From NCBI GenBank assembly GCA_016786665.1, contig JAEUVZ010000026.1, positions 1 to 64,000 on the forward strand: a stretch of 64,000 bases of DNA, in the 5' to 3' direction. A program made the position numbers and the translations under genes. A model generated the notes under the pieces. The model was not told the DNA's origin and did no database searches. It worked only from the letters and a program-made list of their open reading frames with translations. How positions within the stretch are numbered: the stretch's first letter is position 1; every line of letters begins with the position of its first letter. Source of the DNA: Flavipsychrobacter sp. Its GTDB lineage: Bacteria; Bacteroidota; Bacteroidia; Chitinophagales; Chitinophagaceae. Below, one piece after another: positions 7,921 to 15,726 of this stretch.

Positions 7921-10092
7921 TTGGCAAAATTCGCACCATACAAGCAACTGAGTAAACTGATAGCCGCCGAAGCCTTTGAGCCTACGCTGGCGTGGGGCGT
8001 GCGTATGGCTATCGCCGCTACCGTACCCCTGCTGTGGGGGCTGTATACCGGTAATGTAACTCCGGCTATGTTCATTACGCTGACCGCGGAGTGCATCTGC
8101 TGGGTGGAACTAAAAGGCACCTTCGGGCAACGGGTGCGCACCCTTTTCGGTGGCGCTTTTCTTTCTGTATTCTTCGCGCTGCTGGGCACCGTTACGGGCG
8201 TAAGCACCTGGCTGAGCATCGGCGCCATGCTGGCGGTAGCGTTCATCTCCAGCCTGTTTAAAAACCTGGGCGACCGGGGCAGCGGACTGGCTATATGCGT
8301 GTACCTGTTGTTTATCTTTTGCAACGCTTACCCGGTTGCCGATCTTAACGGGCTGGAAGCGCGGACACTACAGGTGCTGACCGGAGCGGGATGGACGATA
8401 TTCATCAGCATCCTCACTACCGCCTTTATGCCGGCCAAGCAGGCCTACCGCCGCTCTATCGCCATTATATGGAAAAACATAGCGGCACTGGTGCAGACGG
8501 CCGGCAAGGGGTGGACGGAAAAATCGCGCAGCAGCCTCCGCCAGCTATACCTGAAAGAAAAGGAAGTGCGCACCTCCATCAATGCCTCTTTCGCCTTTCA
8601 CGAAAAGTCCGCCGACCAGGTAAGCCGCAAAGACAAAGCCGAGTATCACCTGGCACAGCTACGCAAAGCATCGGCACTGGTAGCCACTCACATTATCAAC
8701 ATCAGCGAAGAGGCGGAGCTCATCAGCCGCAGCCAACTGGATGCTTCCACCCGAATGCAGCTAGCCTCTCTATCCAACGCGCTGCAGCAAACCGCCGAAC
8801 GCATGGCCATGTACATAGCCACCCTGAAGCCTGAGGAAAAACTGCTGCTTACCTCGCGCGTCAGCCGCATCAACAAATTGCTGCTGCTGATGAAGAACAG
8901 CCCCTTTACCGGGGAAGAGGCCACCACCGCGGCGCTGGAGCGTATCGTGCACCTGGCCGGGCGCACGCTGAAGCTGATACAAAGCTGCATTAACCGCCTG
9001 GAACTGGTAGGGGAAGACCTGCCGGTATTCCGCTCTTACTCGCTGGTAAAAACACTGTTCACCCTGCACCCGCGCCACTGGATACAGAACCTGAAGCTGC
9101 TGTTCAACTTCAATACATTTACTACCCGCTATGCCGCGCGCGCCGCCCTGGCAGCCGCCATAGCCATGTTCATATACAAGTGGTTCGATATATACAAGGG
9201 CTACTGGCTGCCGTTCAGTGTCATCATAGTACTACAGCCATACTTCGGCGCTACCTTCCGGAAATCGCTGGAGCGCATCATAGGCACCGTGGCCGGTGGC
9301 ATAGTGGGCGGCTCGCTGCTGTATGTGCGTACCGGCATCTACCTGAACGAAATACTGCTCTGCCTGTCGTTCATCTTTATGATATACTACCTGCGGCGCA
9401 ACTACGCCATAGCTGTATTCGTGGTAACGATAAACCTGGTGCTGCTCTTTAACCTGGAAGAAGAACTGGAACCGATAGTGATAGTCACCCGCACCCTGGC
9501 CACCGCTGGTGGCTGCGGGCTGGCCGTACTGGCGGGCTTCGCCTTTCTGCCGCACTGGGACAAGAAATGGCTGCCCATACACCTGGCCAAAGCCATATAC
9601 GTGAACTACGAATACTTCATCGCTTCTTTCTTTTCCAGCGGGGTAGACCGTAACTGGACGAAATACAAACGCAATGCCGAATCGGACAACAGCAATGTGT
9701 TTGACTCCTTTAACCGGTACATGGAAGAACCATCGGTAAAAAAGAAACACTACGCCAACTACTACCAGCTTATCACCCACAACGTGCGCATAACCCGGGA
9801 ACTGAACAACATACAACTGGAGCAGGACAACCGCAGCACCGGCCAGCTGGCAACCGCCACCGAGCCACAGCAACAACTGATAAACGACTGCCTGGAATGG
9901 TATAACAAAAACATAGAAATGCTGCGCGTGATAGACCCCGGGCTGCAGGTAAAACTATTGCCGGGCGACCCCGGTTTCCGTACCGCATTCCTGCTGACGC
10001 GCTCGCAGGAAGTGTACACCGCCAAACTGCTGATAGAGCTGAAAGAGATGTACTACGACCTGCAGAAACTGATAGAAAAAGCATCGTCTTAA
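7921..10092 (+). CDS. FUSC family inner-membrane protein (YccS/aromatic acid exporter-like)
   Basis: 723 residues with the two-halves plan of the FUSC family. There are membrane segments at about 27-165 (GVRMAIAATVPLLWGLY onwards), a long cytosolic helical part, a second membrane block at about 400-545 (RAALAAAIAMFIYKWF, FGATFRKSLERIIGTVAGG, TLATAGGCGLAVLAGFAF), then a cytosolic tail. The start is taken as TTG at 7921 because the next in-frame ATG falls inside the first membrane helix. Family members export aromatic acids or similar compounds, but the substrate here cannot be told. Close spacing to the thioredoxin-like gene upstream and the gene at 10110 suggests one operon. Confidence 0.88.
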   Translation: MAKFAPYKQLSKLIAAEAFEPTLAWGVRMAIAATVPLLWGLYTGNVTPAMFITLTAECICWVELKGTFGQRVRTLFGGAFLSVFFALLGTVTGVSTWLSIGAMLAVAFISSLFKNLGDRGSGLAICVYLLFIFCNAYPVADLNGLEARTLQVLTGAGWTIFISILTTAFMPAKQAYRRSIAIIWKNIAALVQTAGKGWTEKSRSSLRQLYLKEKEVRTSINASFAFHEKSADQVSRKDKAEYHLAQLRKASALVATHIINISEEAELISRSQLDASTRMQLASLSNALQQTAERMAMYIATLKPEEKLLLTSRVSRINKLLLLMKNSPFTGEEATTAALERIVHLAGRTLKLIQSCINRLELVGEDLPVFRSYSLVKTLFTLHPRHWIQNLKLLFNFNTFTTRYAARAALAAAIAMFIYKWFDIYKGYWLPFSVIIVLQPYFGATFRKSLERIIGTVAGGIVGGSLLYVRTGIYLNEILLCLSFIFMIYYLRRNYAIAVFVVTINLVLLFNLEEELEPIVIVTRTLATAGGCGLAVLAGFAFLPHWDKKWLPIHLAKAIYVNYEYFIASFFSSGVDRNWTKYKRNAESDNSNVFDSFNRYMEEPSVKKKHYANYYQLITHNVRITRELNNIQLEQDNRSTGQLATATEPQQQLINDCLEWYNKNIEMLRVIDPGLQVKLLPGDPGFRTAFLLTRSQEVYTAKLLIELKEMYYDLQKLIEKASS

Positions 10093-10109
10093 TAATGTAG
10101 CTTCGCTGT

Positions 10110-10697
10110 ATGAATTACTTAGGCCACGCCGTGCTGTCGATGGGCGACCCCGATATACTGACAGGCAACCTGATAGGCGACCATGTAAAAGGCCGGCTGG
10201 CGCTGGACCACTACCCCAGCGGCATACGCAGGGGAATAGAGCTGCACCGGAAGATAGACCAGTACACCGACGAACACCCGGCAACCCAGCGCGCCAAGCT
10301 GCTGTTTCGTGAGCACTACCGGCTGTATGCCGGCGCTGTAATGGACAGCCTGCTGGACCACTACCTGGCCAACGACCCCAGGCACTTCGCCAACCCCGCC
10401 AGCCTCCTGGCCTTTAGCCAGGAAACCTATGCCAAGCTGGAAAGCAACCAGCAATACTTTCCAGAAAAGTTCGCGGCCTACTTTCCGTATATGAAAGAGC
10501 ACAACTGGCTCTATAACTACCGCACTATGCGCGGGATGGAGCGCTCGCTGCAAGGGCTGTACCGCAGGGCGCAACACATGCCCCCGCCCGATGAAGCGTA
10601 TAAAACATTCGTTATTAACTACTACCACCTGAACCAGTGCTATTATGAATTAATTGACGATGTGATTACCTTTGTTAAAATTGAGTTAAAGGCCTGA
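10110..10697 (+). CDS. Acyl carrier protein phosphodiesterase-like protein (AcpH/DUF479 family)
   Basis: 195 residues, matching the AcpH family length. The first residues MNYLGHAVLS, the segment GNLIGDHVKG and GIELHRKIDQYTDEHP followed by MDSLLDHYLA are typical, with several His and Asp residues that could bind metal in the HD-like fold. In E. coli this enzyme removes 4'-phosphopantetheine from acyl carrier protein; activity in Bacteroidota members has not, to my knowledge, been shown. It follows the FUSC gene by 17 bases, and its stop codon lies in the left arm of the terminator hairpin. Confidence 0.8.
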   Translation: MNYLGHAVLSMGDPDILTGNLIGDHVKGRLALDHYPSGIRRGIELHRKIDQYTDEHPATQRAKLLFREHYRLYAGAVMDSLLDHYLANDPRHFANPASLLAFSQETYAKLESNQQYFPEKFAAYFPYMKEHNWLYNYRTMRGMERSLQGLYRRAQHMPPPDEAYKTFVINYYHLNQCYYELIDDVITFVKIELKA

Positions 10698-10722
10698 TAA
10701 GGGAAGTCAGGCTTTTATTTTT
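10692..10722 (+). terminator. Rho-independent terminator overlapping a stop codon
   Basis: Stem GCCTGA / TCAGGC with a 9-base loop and a T-rich tail (TTTTATTTTT). The stop TGA of the AcpH-like gene is part of the left arm. The tail overlaps a TATTTTTG -7 box for the next gene. Confidence 0.8.
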
Positions 10723-10723
10723 G
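10716..10723 (+). promoter_or_regulatory. Bacteroidota -7 box (TATTTTTG)
   Basis: A TAnnTTTG match 24 bases before the ATG at 10748. It shares bases with the T-tail of the preceding terminator. No good -33 element is seen. Confidence 0.4.
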
Positions 10724-10747
10724 CAAGGGTCGGAACAAAACATACTA

Positions 10748-11947
10748 ATGCTGAGAATAACACGTACATCTATTGCCGCTTCTATATTATCCGTAGTACT
10801 TATAGCCTGCAACCCCGGTGCGGAACCCGCCAGGGCTTACCCTCCCCGCCACCACGACCTGCCCCGCAAGGCGGCAGTGCCCGCCAGCCTCTCCTACGAC
10901 ACTACCTCCCGCGAAAGCAGGTATATCATAGAACGGCTGGACTCGTTCTACACCCAGCAGCAGCGCGCAGGCTTCAACGGCAGCGTGCTGATAGGCTACA
11001 AAGGAAATGTGATATACGAGCGTTACTATGGCTATGCCAACCGTGAAGGCCTGCAACGCCTCTCGCCCAACAGCAGCTCGCAACTGGCTTCCACTTCCAA
11101 AACCTTTACCAGCGCCGCCATACTGTACCTGTATGAGAATAACTACCTCGACATCAACGACCCGGTAAGCAAATACCTGAAAGGGTTCCCCTATGCCGGC
11201 GTCACTATAAAGATGCTGCTGGACCACCGCTCCGGACTGCCCGACTACCTGAAGTTTACCTCGCGGTACAAGAAGAACACGCGCATCCCCATCACCAGCG
11301 ACGATGTGCTGGATATCATGATAAAGTACCGCCCGGCGGCGGAGTCGAAGCCGAATACGCGGTTCAAGTACTGCAATACCAACTTTGTGATGCTGGCCTG
11401 CATTATAGAAGAAGTATCGGAAATGCCCTTCGCGCACTTTATGAAGACCTACATTTTTGACCCCCTGGGAATGAAGAACACCTTTGTGTACAATCCTGAC
11501 CACGGTCTGCCCAGCAACGCAGCCATCAGCTACAAAGCCAGCTGGGTGCGCGAGCCGGACATGTTTGCCGATGGCGTAAATGGCGACAAAGGCATCTACA
11601 GCACCGTGCGCGATATGTACCGCTGGGACCAATCGCTGTACAACAACGACATACTGAGCAACGAAACCATGGAACTGGCTTATGGCCCCTGCTCGTTTGA
11701 GAAACCGGGCGTGAAGAACTATGGCCTGGGCTGGCGGATGCTGTGCTACCCTAACGGCAACAAGATAGTGTACCACAATGGCTGGTGGCATGGCAACAAC
11801 ACGGTGTTCTACCGCTTTATACAAGAGAACCTGACCATAATAGTGCTGGGCAATAAGTTTAACCAAAGCATCTACCGGCAGGCACCGGTAGTGTACAGCA
11901 TAGTGAAAGGGAAGCCGGTAGGCAGCGGTTTTGATGATGAAGAGTAG
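10748..11947 (+). CDS. Serine hydrolase lipoprotein, class C beta-lactamase/DD-peptidase fold
   Basis: 399 residues from ATG at 10748. A lipoprotein signal ends at VLIAC with Cys21 as the predicted lipid site. The beta-lactamase-like fold shows the SxxK motif at Ser115-Lys118 (STSK), a YxN-type motif (YCNTN) and a late HNGWWHG motif in place of KTG. These are features of the serhydrolase/esterase EstB group, so peptidase, esterase or amidase activity are all possible. It sits in the envelope, probably on the periplasmic side of a membrane. It appears monocistronic, between a terminator before it and a 21-base-pair hairpin after it. Confidence 0.88.
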   Translation: MLRITRTSIAASILSVVLIACNPGAEPARAYPPRHHDLPRKAAVPASLSYDTTSRESRYIIERLDSFYTQQQRAGFNGSVLIGYKGNVIYERYYGYANREGLQRLSPNSSSQLASTSKTFTSAAILYLYENNYLDINDPVSKYLKGFPYAGVTIKMLLDHRSGLPDYLKFTSRYKKNTRIPITSDDVLDIMIKYRPAAESKPNTRFKYCNTNFVMLACIIEEVSEMPFAHFMKTYIFDPLGMKNTFVYNPDHGLPSNAAISYKASWVREPDMFADGVNGDKGIYSTVRDMYRWDQSLYNNDILSNETMELAYGPCSFEKPGVKNYGLGWRMLCYPNGNKIVYHNGWWHGNNTVFYRFIQENLTIIVLGNKFNQSIYRQAPVVYSIVKGKPVGSGFDDEE

Positions 11948-11975
11948 TTCAGTTTTCAGCTGACAGTTAACAGTA
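11948..11975 (+). repeat. AACTG-type repeat copy at a gene end
   Basis: CAGTTTTCAGCTGACAGTTA begins three bases after the stop codon. It is the reverse-complement form of the heptads at 3244-3390, so relative to the gene it reads the same way as the copies after guaB and the histidine kinase gene. Confidence 0.6.
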
Positions 11976-12004
11976 TCTTTTTTTAGCAGTTTTCAGAGCA
12001 AGTA

Positions 12005-12050
12005 AGATAAAAGAAATGCTTCAGCATCCGCTGAAGCATTTCTTTTATCT
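12005..12050. terminator. Bidirectional terminator hairpin, 21-bp perfect stem
   Basis: AGATAAAAGAAATGCTTCAGC and its exact complement enclose the 4-base loop ATCC. The A-rich and T-rich flanks within the arms can act in both directions, serving the serine hydrolase gene from the left and guaB from the right. Confidence 0.9.
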
Positions 12051-12084
12051 ATAATAATCATCAACCTCCTGCTAAATGGGAATT

Positions 12085-12137
12085 GCCAACTATTAACAGG
12101 GTATTACAAACTAAAACTGTTAACTGCCAACTGAAAA
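12085..12137 (-). repeat. AACTG-type repeat copy downstream of guaB
   Basis: Contains AACTGTTAACTGCCAACTGAA and a degraded second copy. It touches the stop codon of guaB on the minus strand. Confidence 0.6.
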
Positions 12138-13607
12138 CTACCTGCTGTAATTCGGTGCTTCCTTAGTGATCACCACATCATGCGGGTGGCTTTCGGCCAT
12201 GGAGGCTGAAGTGATACGGATAAACTGCGCATTATCGTGCAGGGCTTTGATATCCCTGGCGCCGCAGTAACCCATACCGGCGCGGAGGCCGCCTACAAAT
12301 TGCTGCACTATCTCGTTCAGGTTGCCCTTATAAGGAACGCGGCCCACGATACCTTCGGGAACCAGCTTCTTAATGTCGGCTTCCACATCCTGGAAGTAGC
12401 GGTCTTTAGAGCCCTCCTGCATGGCCTCTACCGAGCCCATACCGCGGTATGATTTAAACTTACGCCCTTCGTATATAATAGTTTCGCCGGGGCTCTCTTC
12501 GGTGCCGGCAAAGATGGAGCCCGCCATGATGGTAGAAGCACCAGCCACCAGCGCCTTTACCATATCGCCGGTATAGCGGATACCGCCATCGGCTATTACG
12601 GGAACGCCTTTCTTTTTCAGTTCGGCGGCCGCTTCTATAATAGCGGTGAGCTGCGGCGCACCCGCCCCTGTTACTACGCGCGTAGTGCAGATAGAACCGG
12701 GGCCTACACCTATCTTCACGGCATCGGCTCCGGCATCGGCCAGCGCCTTAGCGCCCGCCGCGGTGGCCACGTTGCCGGCTATTACATCCAGCGTCCGGAA
12801 TTTTTTCTTTACCTGCTTCACCATATTGATAACGTGTACCGAGTGACCGTGGGCGCTATCCAGTGTTATCACATCGGCTCCCGCGGCCATCAGCGCCTCT
12901 ATGCGCTCCATTGTATCGCCGGTAATGCCTACCGCGGCACCTACCATCAGGCGTCCATTGGCATCTTTGCAGGCGTTGGGGTGGCTTTTGAGGTTTATGA
13001 TATCGCGGAAGGTGATGAGGCCCATCAGCTTGCCCTTTTTATCTACTATGGGCAGCTTTTCTATTTTGTATTGCTCCAGTATTTTTTCGGCCTTTACCAT
13101 ATCGGTGCCGGAAGGGGCTGTTACCAGCTTTTCCCTGGTCATTATCTCGCTCACCTTTTTGCGCGAGTTCTTCTCAAAGCGCATATCGCGGTTGGTGAGG
13201 ATGCCTACCAGTTTGTGCTGCGCATCCACTATCGGTATACCGCCAATGCGGTTATCGTTCATCAGGCGGATGGCATCGGCCACGGTGGCGTCGGGGGTCA
13301 GGGTGATGGGGTCTACAATAAGACCGCTTTCCGAGCGCTTCACTTTGCGTACCTGTTCGGCCTGGCGCTCTACACTCATGTTCTTGTGCAGAATGCCTAT
13401 ACCCCCTTCGCGGGCCAGGGCTATAGCCAGGCGCTGTTCGGTAACGGTATCCATTGCAGCGGAAACCATGGGTATATTTATCCGGATATTGCGGGTTAAC
13501 TGTGAAGTGAGATTTACCTCTCGCGGAAGGACTTCTGAATAAGCGGGAACAAGGAGCACGTCATCGAAAGTGAGGCCCTCGCCGTAGAATTTAGATTTTG
13601 CAGCCAT
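12138..13607 (-). CDS. guaB: IMP dehydrogenase
   Basis: 489 residues from ATG at 13607; the in-frame TTG two codons earlier is less likely. It oxidises IMP to XMP with NAD, the committed step of GTP synthesis. The TIM-barrel start is [18 protein letters not shown]. Two CBS domains sit at about residues 95-205. The catalytic loop is [15 protein letters not shown] with the active-site Cys, then [10 protein letters not shown] and the flap region [16 protein letters not shown]. All key residues are present. It is convergent with the serine hydrolase gene and has its own promoter region of about 150 bases shared divergently with the PaaK-like gene. Confidence 0.97.
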   Translation of the reverse strand: MAAKSKFYGEGLTFDDVLLVPAYSEVLPREVNLTSQLTRNIRINIPMVSAAMDTVTEQRLAIALAREGGIGILHKNMSVERQAEQVRKVKRSESGLIVDPITLTPDATVADAIRLMNDNRIGGIPIVDAQHKLVGILTNRDMRFEKNSRKKVSEIMTREKLVTAPSGTDMVKAEKILEQYKIEKLPIVDKKGKLMGLITFRDIINLKSHPNACKDANGRLMVGAAVGITGDTMERIEALMAAGADVITLDSAHGHSVHVINMVKQVKKKFRTLDVIAGNVATAAGAKALADAGADAVKIGVGPGSICTTRVVTGAGAPQLTAIIEAAAELKKKGVPVIADGGIRYTGDMVKALVAGASTIMAGSIFAGTEESPGETIIYEGRKFKSYRGMGSVEAMQEGSKDRYFQDVEADIKKLVPEGIVGRVPYKGNLNEIVQQFVGGLRAGMGYCGARDIKALHDNAQFIRITSASMAESHPHDVVITKEAPNYSR

Positions 13608-13757
13608 GTGCAAAGATATAACGGGGAATTGAATTTTTAAAAACTGGTTTTTCCTATGGGGTTATAGGGAGCTGAAAAGGCTTGCCCAGCAAGGGTATAG
13701 CTTGAAAATTAGCCGTTTTCGGTAACATATATTTACTTTACACAAAATTTACCCCGC

Positions 13758-15053
13758 GTGCATTTCAATCCCCACCTCGCTTATCAGCCGCTTGCGGCAC
13801 AGGATACTTACCAGTCGGCAGCGCTCAGAGAGCTACTGGTGTACCTACAGGGCCATTCCCCCTTTTACGGGAGGCTGCTCCGGGAGCATGGCGTAGCCAT
13901 TGATACCATACAGTCGCTGGCGGATATGCAGTACCTGCCTACCACCAGCAAGAGCGATATGCAGGAGCACAATTGGGATTTCCTGTGCGTGCCCTCGGCG
14001 GCGGTGAAGGAATACACGGCCACATCGGGCACTATGGGGCGGCCGGTAACGATAGCATTGACGGAGAGCGACCTGGACCGCCTCTCGTACAACGAGCAGC
14101 AATCGTTCCTGTGTGCGGACGGCCAACCGGAAGATACCTACCAACTGATGCTGACGCTGGACCGCCAGTTTATGGCGGGGATAGCTTACTACCAGGGCAT
14201 ACGGAAACTGGGGGCCTCTCTGGTGCGTACCGGTCCCGGGCTGCCGGCCATGCAGTGGGATACCCTGCTGCGCCTGCAGGCCAACAGCATAGTGGCCGTG
14301 CCCTCCTTTATGCTGAAGCTGATAGAGTATGCACAGGAGCACCAGATAGACCTGCACCACCAGCCCGTAAAGAAAGCAGTGTGCATTGGCGAAAGCCTGC
14401 GCAACGGCGACTTTGAACTGAACGCGCTGGGCGAAATGATACACCGGCACTGGCCAATAAAGCTATACAGCACCTACGCCTCTACCGAGATGCAGACGGC
14501 CTTTACCGAGTGCGGTGCGGGGATGGGCGGCCACCAGCAGCCCGACCTGATAATACTGGAGGTGCTGGACGACCACGACAAGCCGCTGCCGGCAGGTGAA
14601 TATGGGGAGGTGGCGGTTACCACGCTGGGCGTGGAAGGGATGCCACTGCTGCGCTACCGCACGGGCGACATCTGCACCTACTACGATAGTGTGTGCTCCT
14701 GCGGACGCCACTCGCGCCGGCTGAGCCCGGTGCTGGGCCGCAAGCAGCAGATGATAAAATACAAGGGCACCACGCTGTACCCACCCGCAGTGTTTGACAT
14801 ACTGAACAATATTCCTTTCGTAAAAGAGTATGTGGTGGAGGTGTTCACCAACGAGATAGGGACGGATGAGCTGAAGCTGCACCTGAACACTCCCCTGCCG
14901 GTGGACGATTGTGAAATGAAGCTGAAGCCGCTGCTGCAATCGAAACTGCGGGTGGCACCGCTGCTGCATTTCCACTCTGCCGCCGACATGCAGCAAATGC
15001 AGTTCCCCGCGGGAAGCAGGAAGCAGGTGAAGTTTTTGGATAATAGGGGGTGA
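13758..15053 (+). CDS. PaaK-like phenylacetate-CoA ligase family protein
   Basis: 431 residues from GTG at 13758. It is an adenylate-forming enzyme: the phosphate-binding loop is TSGTMGRPV (about 89-97), the later YASTEMQTAFTECG and RYRTGDICTYY motifs match the family, and KYKGTTLYPPAVFDIL is the C-terminal hinge of PaaK. A CSCG pair of cysteines precedes the hinge, as in many PaaK proteins. It should activate an aromatic or other carboxylic acid to the acyl-CoA via an acyl-AMP, but the substrate is unknown: no phenylacetate oxidation genes are nearby. It is the last core gene before an AT-rich accessory segment. Confidence 0.88.
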   Translation: MHFNPHLAYQPLAAQDTYQSAALRELLVYLQGHSPFYGRLLREHGVAIDTIQSLADMQYLPTTSKSDMQEHNWDFLCVPSAAVKEYTATSGTMGRPVTIALTESDLDRLSYNEQQSFLCADGQPEDTYQLMLTLDRQFMAGIAYYQGIRKLGASLVRTGPGLPAMQWDTLLRLQANSIVAVPSFMLKLIEYAQEHQIDLHHQPVKKAVCIGESLRNGDFELNALGEMIHRHWPIKLYSTYASTEMQTAFTECGAGMGGHQQPDLIILEVLDDHDKPLPAGEYGEVAVTTLGVEGMPLLRYRTGDICTYYDSVCSCGRHSRRLSPVLGRKQQMIKYKGTTLYPPAVFDILNNIPFVKEYVVEVFTNEIGTDELKLHLNTPLPVDDCEMKLKPLLQSKLRVAPLLHFHSAADMQQMQFPAGSRKQVKFLDNRG

Positions 15054-15079
15054 ACCGGGATTCGGAGGTATTAAATTGA

Positions 15080-15308
15080 CTTACCAAGCTTATTTCTCCT
15101 TTCCGTCTTTGCCCGCCCGGCCATGATCTTTCGGGCGGGAGAGGAACGCCTGTCCGCCGACTAGGAGGAAAGCAATCTCGTAAGCGCGTTCTTGCTCGTG
15201 TAGGGTGTCCGGCCTAAGGCCTTTTCTACTATTTAGACACGGGTGCCCTGCGGAACACCCGCGCCAGTGAGGTACTAATAGGAAAGGGAGCTTGTTTGCT
15301 CCCTTTTT
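15080..15308 (+). ncRNA. Candidate structured RNA
   Basis: A GC-rich, gene-free segment inside AT-rich surroundings. Its ends pair: CAAGCT..CTCCTTTCC near 15083-15103 with GGAAAGGGAGCTTG at 15281-15294. Inside lie stem CCCGCCCG/CGGGCGGG, GGCC-TAA-GGCC, GTGTC/GACAC and GGGTG..CACCC. A T-tailed hairpin follows. It lacks the signatures of tmRNA, RNase P RNA, 5S RNA and SRP RNA. It could be a 6S-like RNA or a dispersed palindromic repeat; I cannot tell which. Strand is chosen from the terminator and is uncertain. Confidence 0.35.
15284..15308. terminator. Bidirectional terminator
   Basis: Stem AAGGGAGC / GCTCCCTT with loop TTGTTT and a T-run on the plus strand. An A-rich left side lets it also serve the minus-strand gene that ends at 15307. 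Confidence 0.75.
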
Positions 15309-15513
15309 AATTCATTATTTCTTTTCTCACGTTTTTTATTTCGGTAGACAGTCGCTCGACTTCTTCCTTTTCCTTTTCATATTCAGCAATTAGTTCATCA
15401 TCATCTTCAAAGTTCTCATTGGACTGTATTGTTTCTAGTATTTTTAACGACTTTTTTAGATGTTCTGCCATCTCCGTTACAAGTCGAATGTATAACTCCC
15501 TTGGTTGTTCCAT
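15307..15513 (-). CDS. Small coiled-coil hypothetical protein
   Basis: 68 residues, AT-rich like the large gene to its right. It is nearly all helix, with heptad-like spacing of Leu and Ile and many Lys/Glu (KKSLKILETIQ, EKEKEEVERLSTEI), so a coiled coil is likely. No signal peptide or membrane helix, and I do not recognise a family. It faces away from the HD/Hsp90-like gene, with a 200-base gap holding a palindromic repeat, so the two could share a divergent control region. Functional pairing with that gene is speculation. Confidence 0.55.
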   Translation of the reverse strand: MEQPRELYIRLVTEMAEHLKKSLKILETIQSNENFEDDDELIAEYEKEKEEVERLSTEIKNVRKEIMN

Positions 15514-15601
15514 ATGTCTAAGTTAATTATTTTGCCCAACTGGTATATAGTTACCCTCAAGAGGGGATGTACAGGGCGAGCGAAGAATAGATGTGCTTTG
15601 T

Positions 15602-15685
15602 TGGTATCGCCAATCTCGAGGTTGGCCACCGGTGGGACGTAGAGAAACTCTACGCCCAGCAGGGGTATTATCGATATACGCAATG
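15602..15685. repeat. Dispersed GC-rich palindromic element
   Basis: Two hairpins in tandem: CCAA-TCTCGAGG-TTGG, then TGGG-A-CGTAGAG-AAA-CTCTACG-CCCA (11 paired bases with one bulge). I have the impression of having seen very similar elements scattered in other Bacteroidota genomes. It lies in the gap upstream of the 999-residue gene, and no promoter could be picked out with confidence. Confidence 0.6.
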
Positions 15686-15726
15686 TTGCCTATATTTTTT
15701 ACATTTATATCATATAGAATTACACT

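Noticed and set aside
15080-15308. Structured segment considered as RNase P RNA, tmRNA, 5S or SRP RNA
   Set aside because: The diagnostic strings (GAGGAAAGTCC and ACAGAAA for RNase P, a tag peptide frame for tmRNA, the GGAA domain for SRP) are absent; the true SRP RNA is at 51336-51433.
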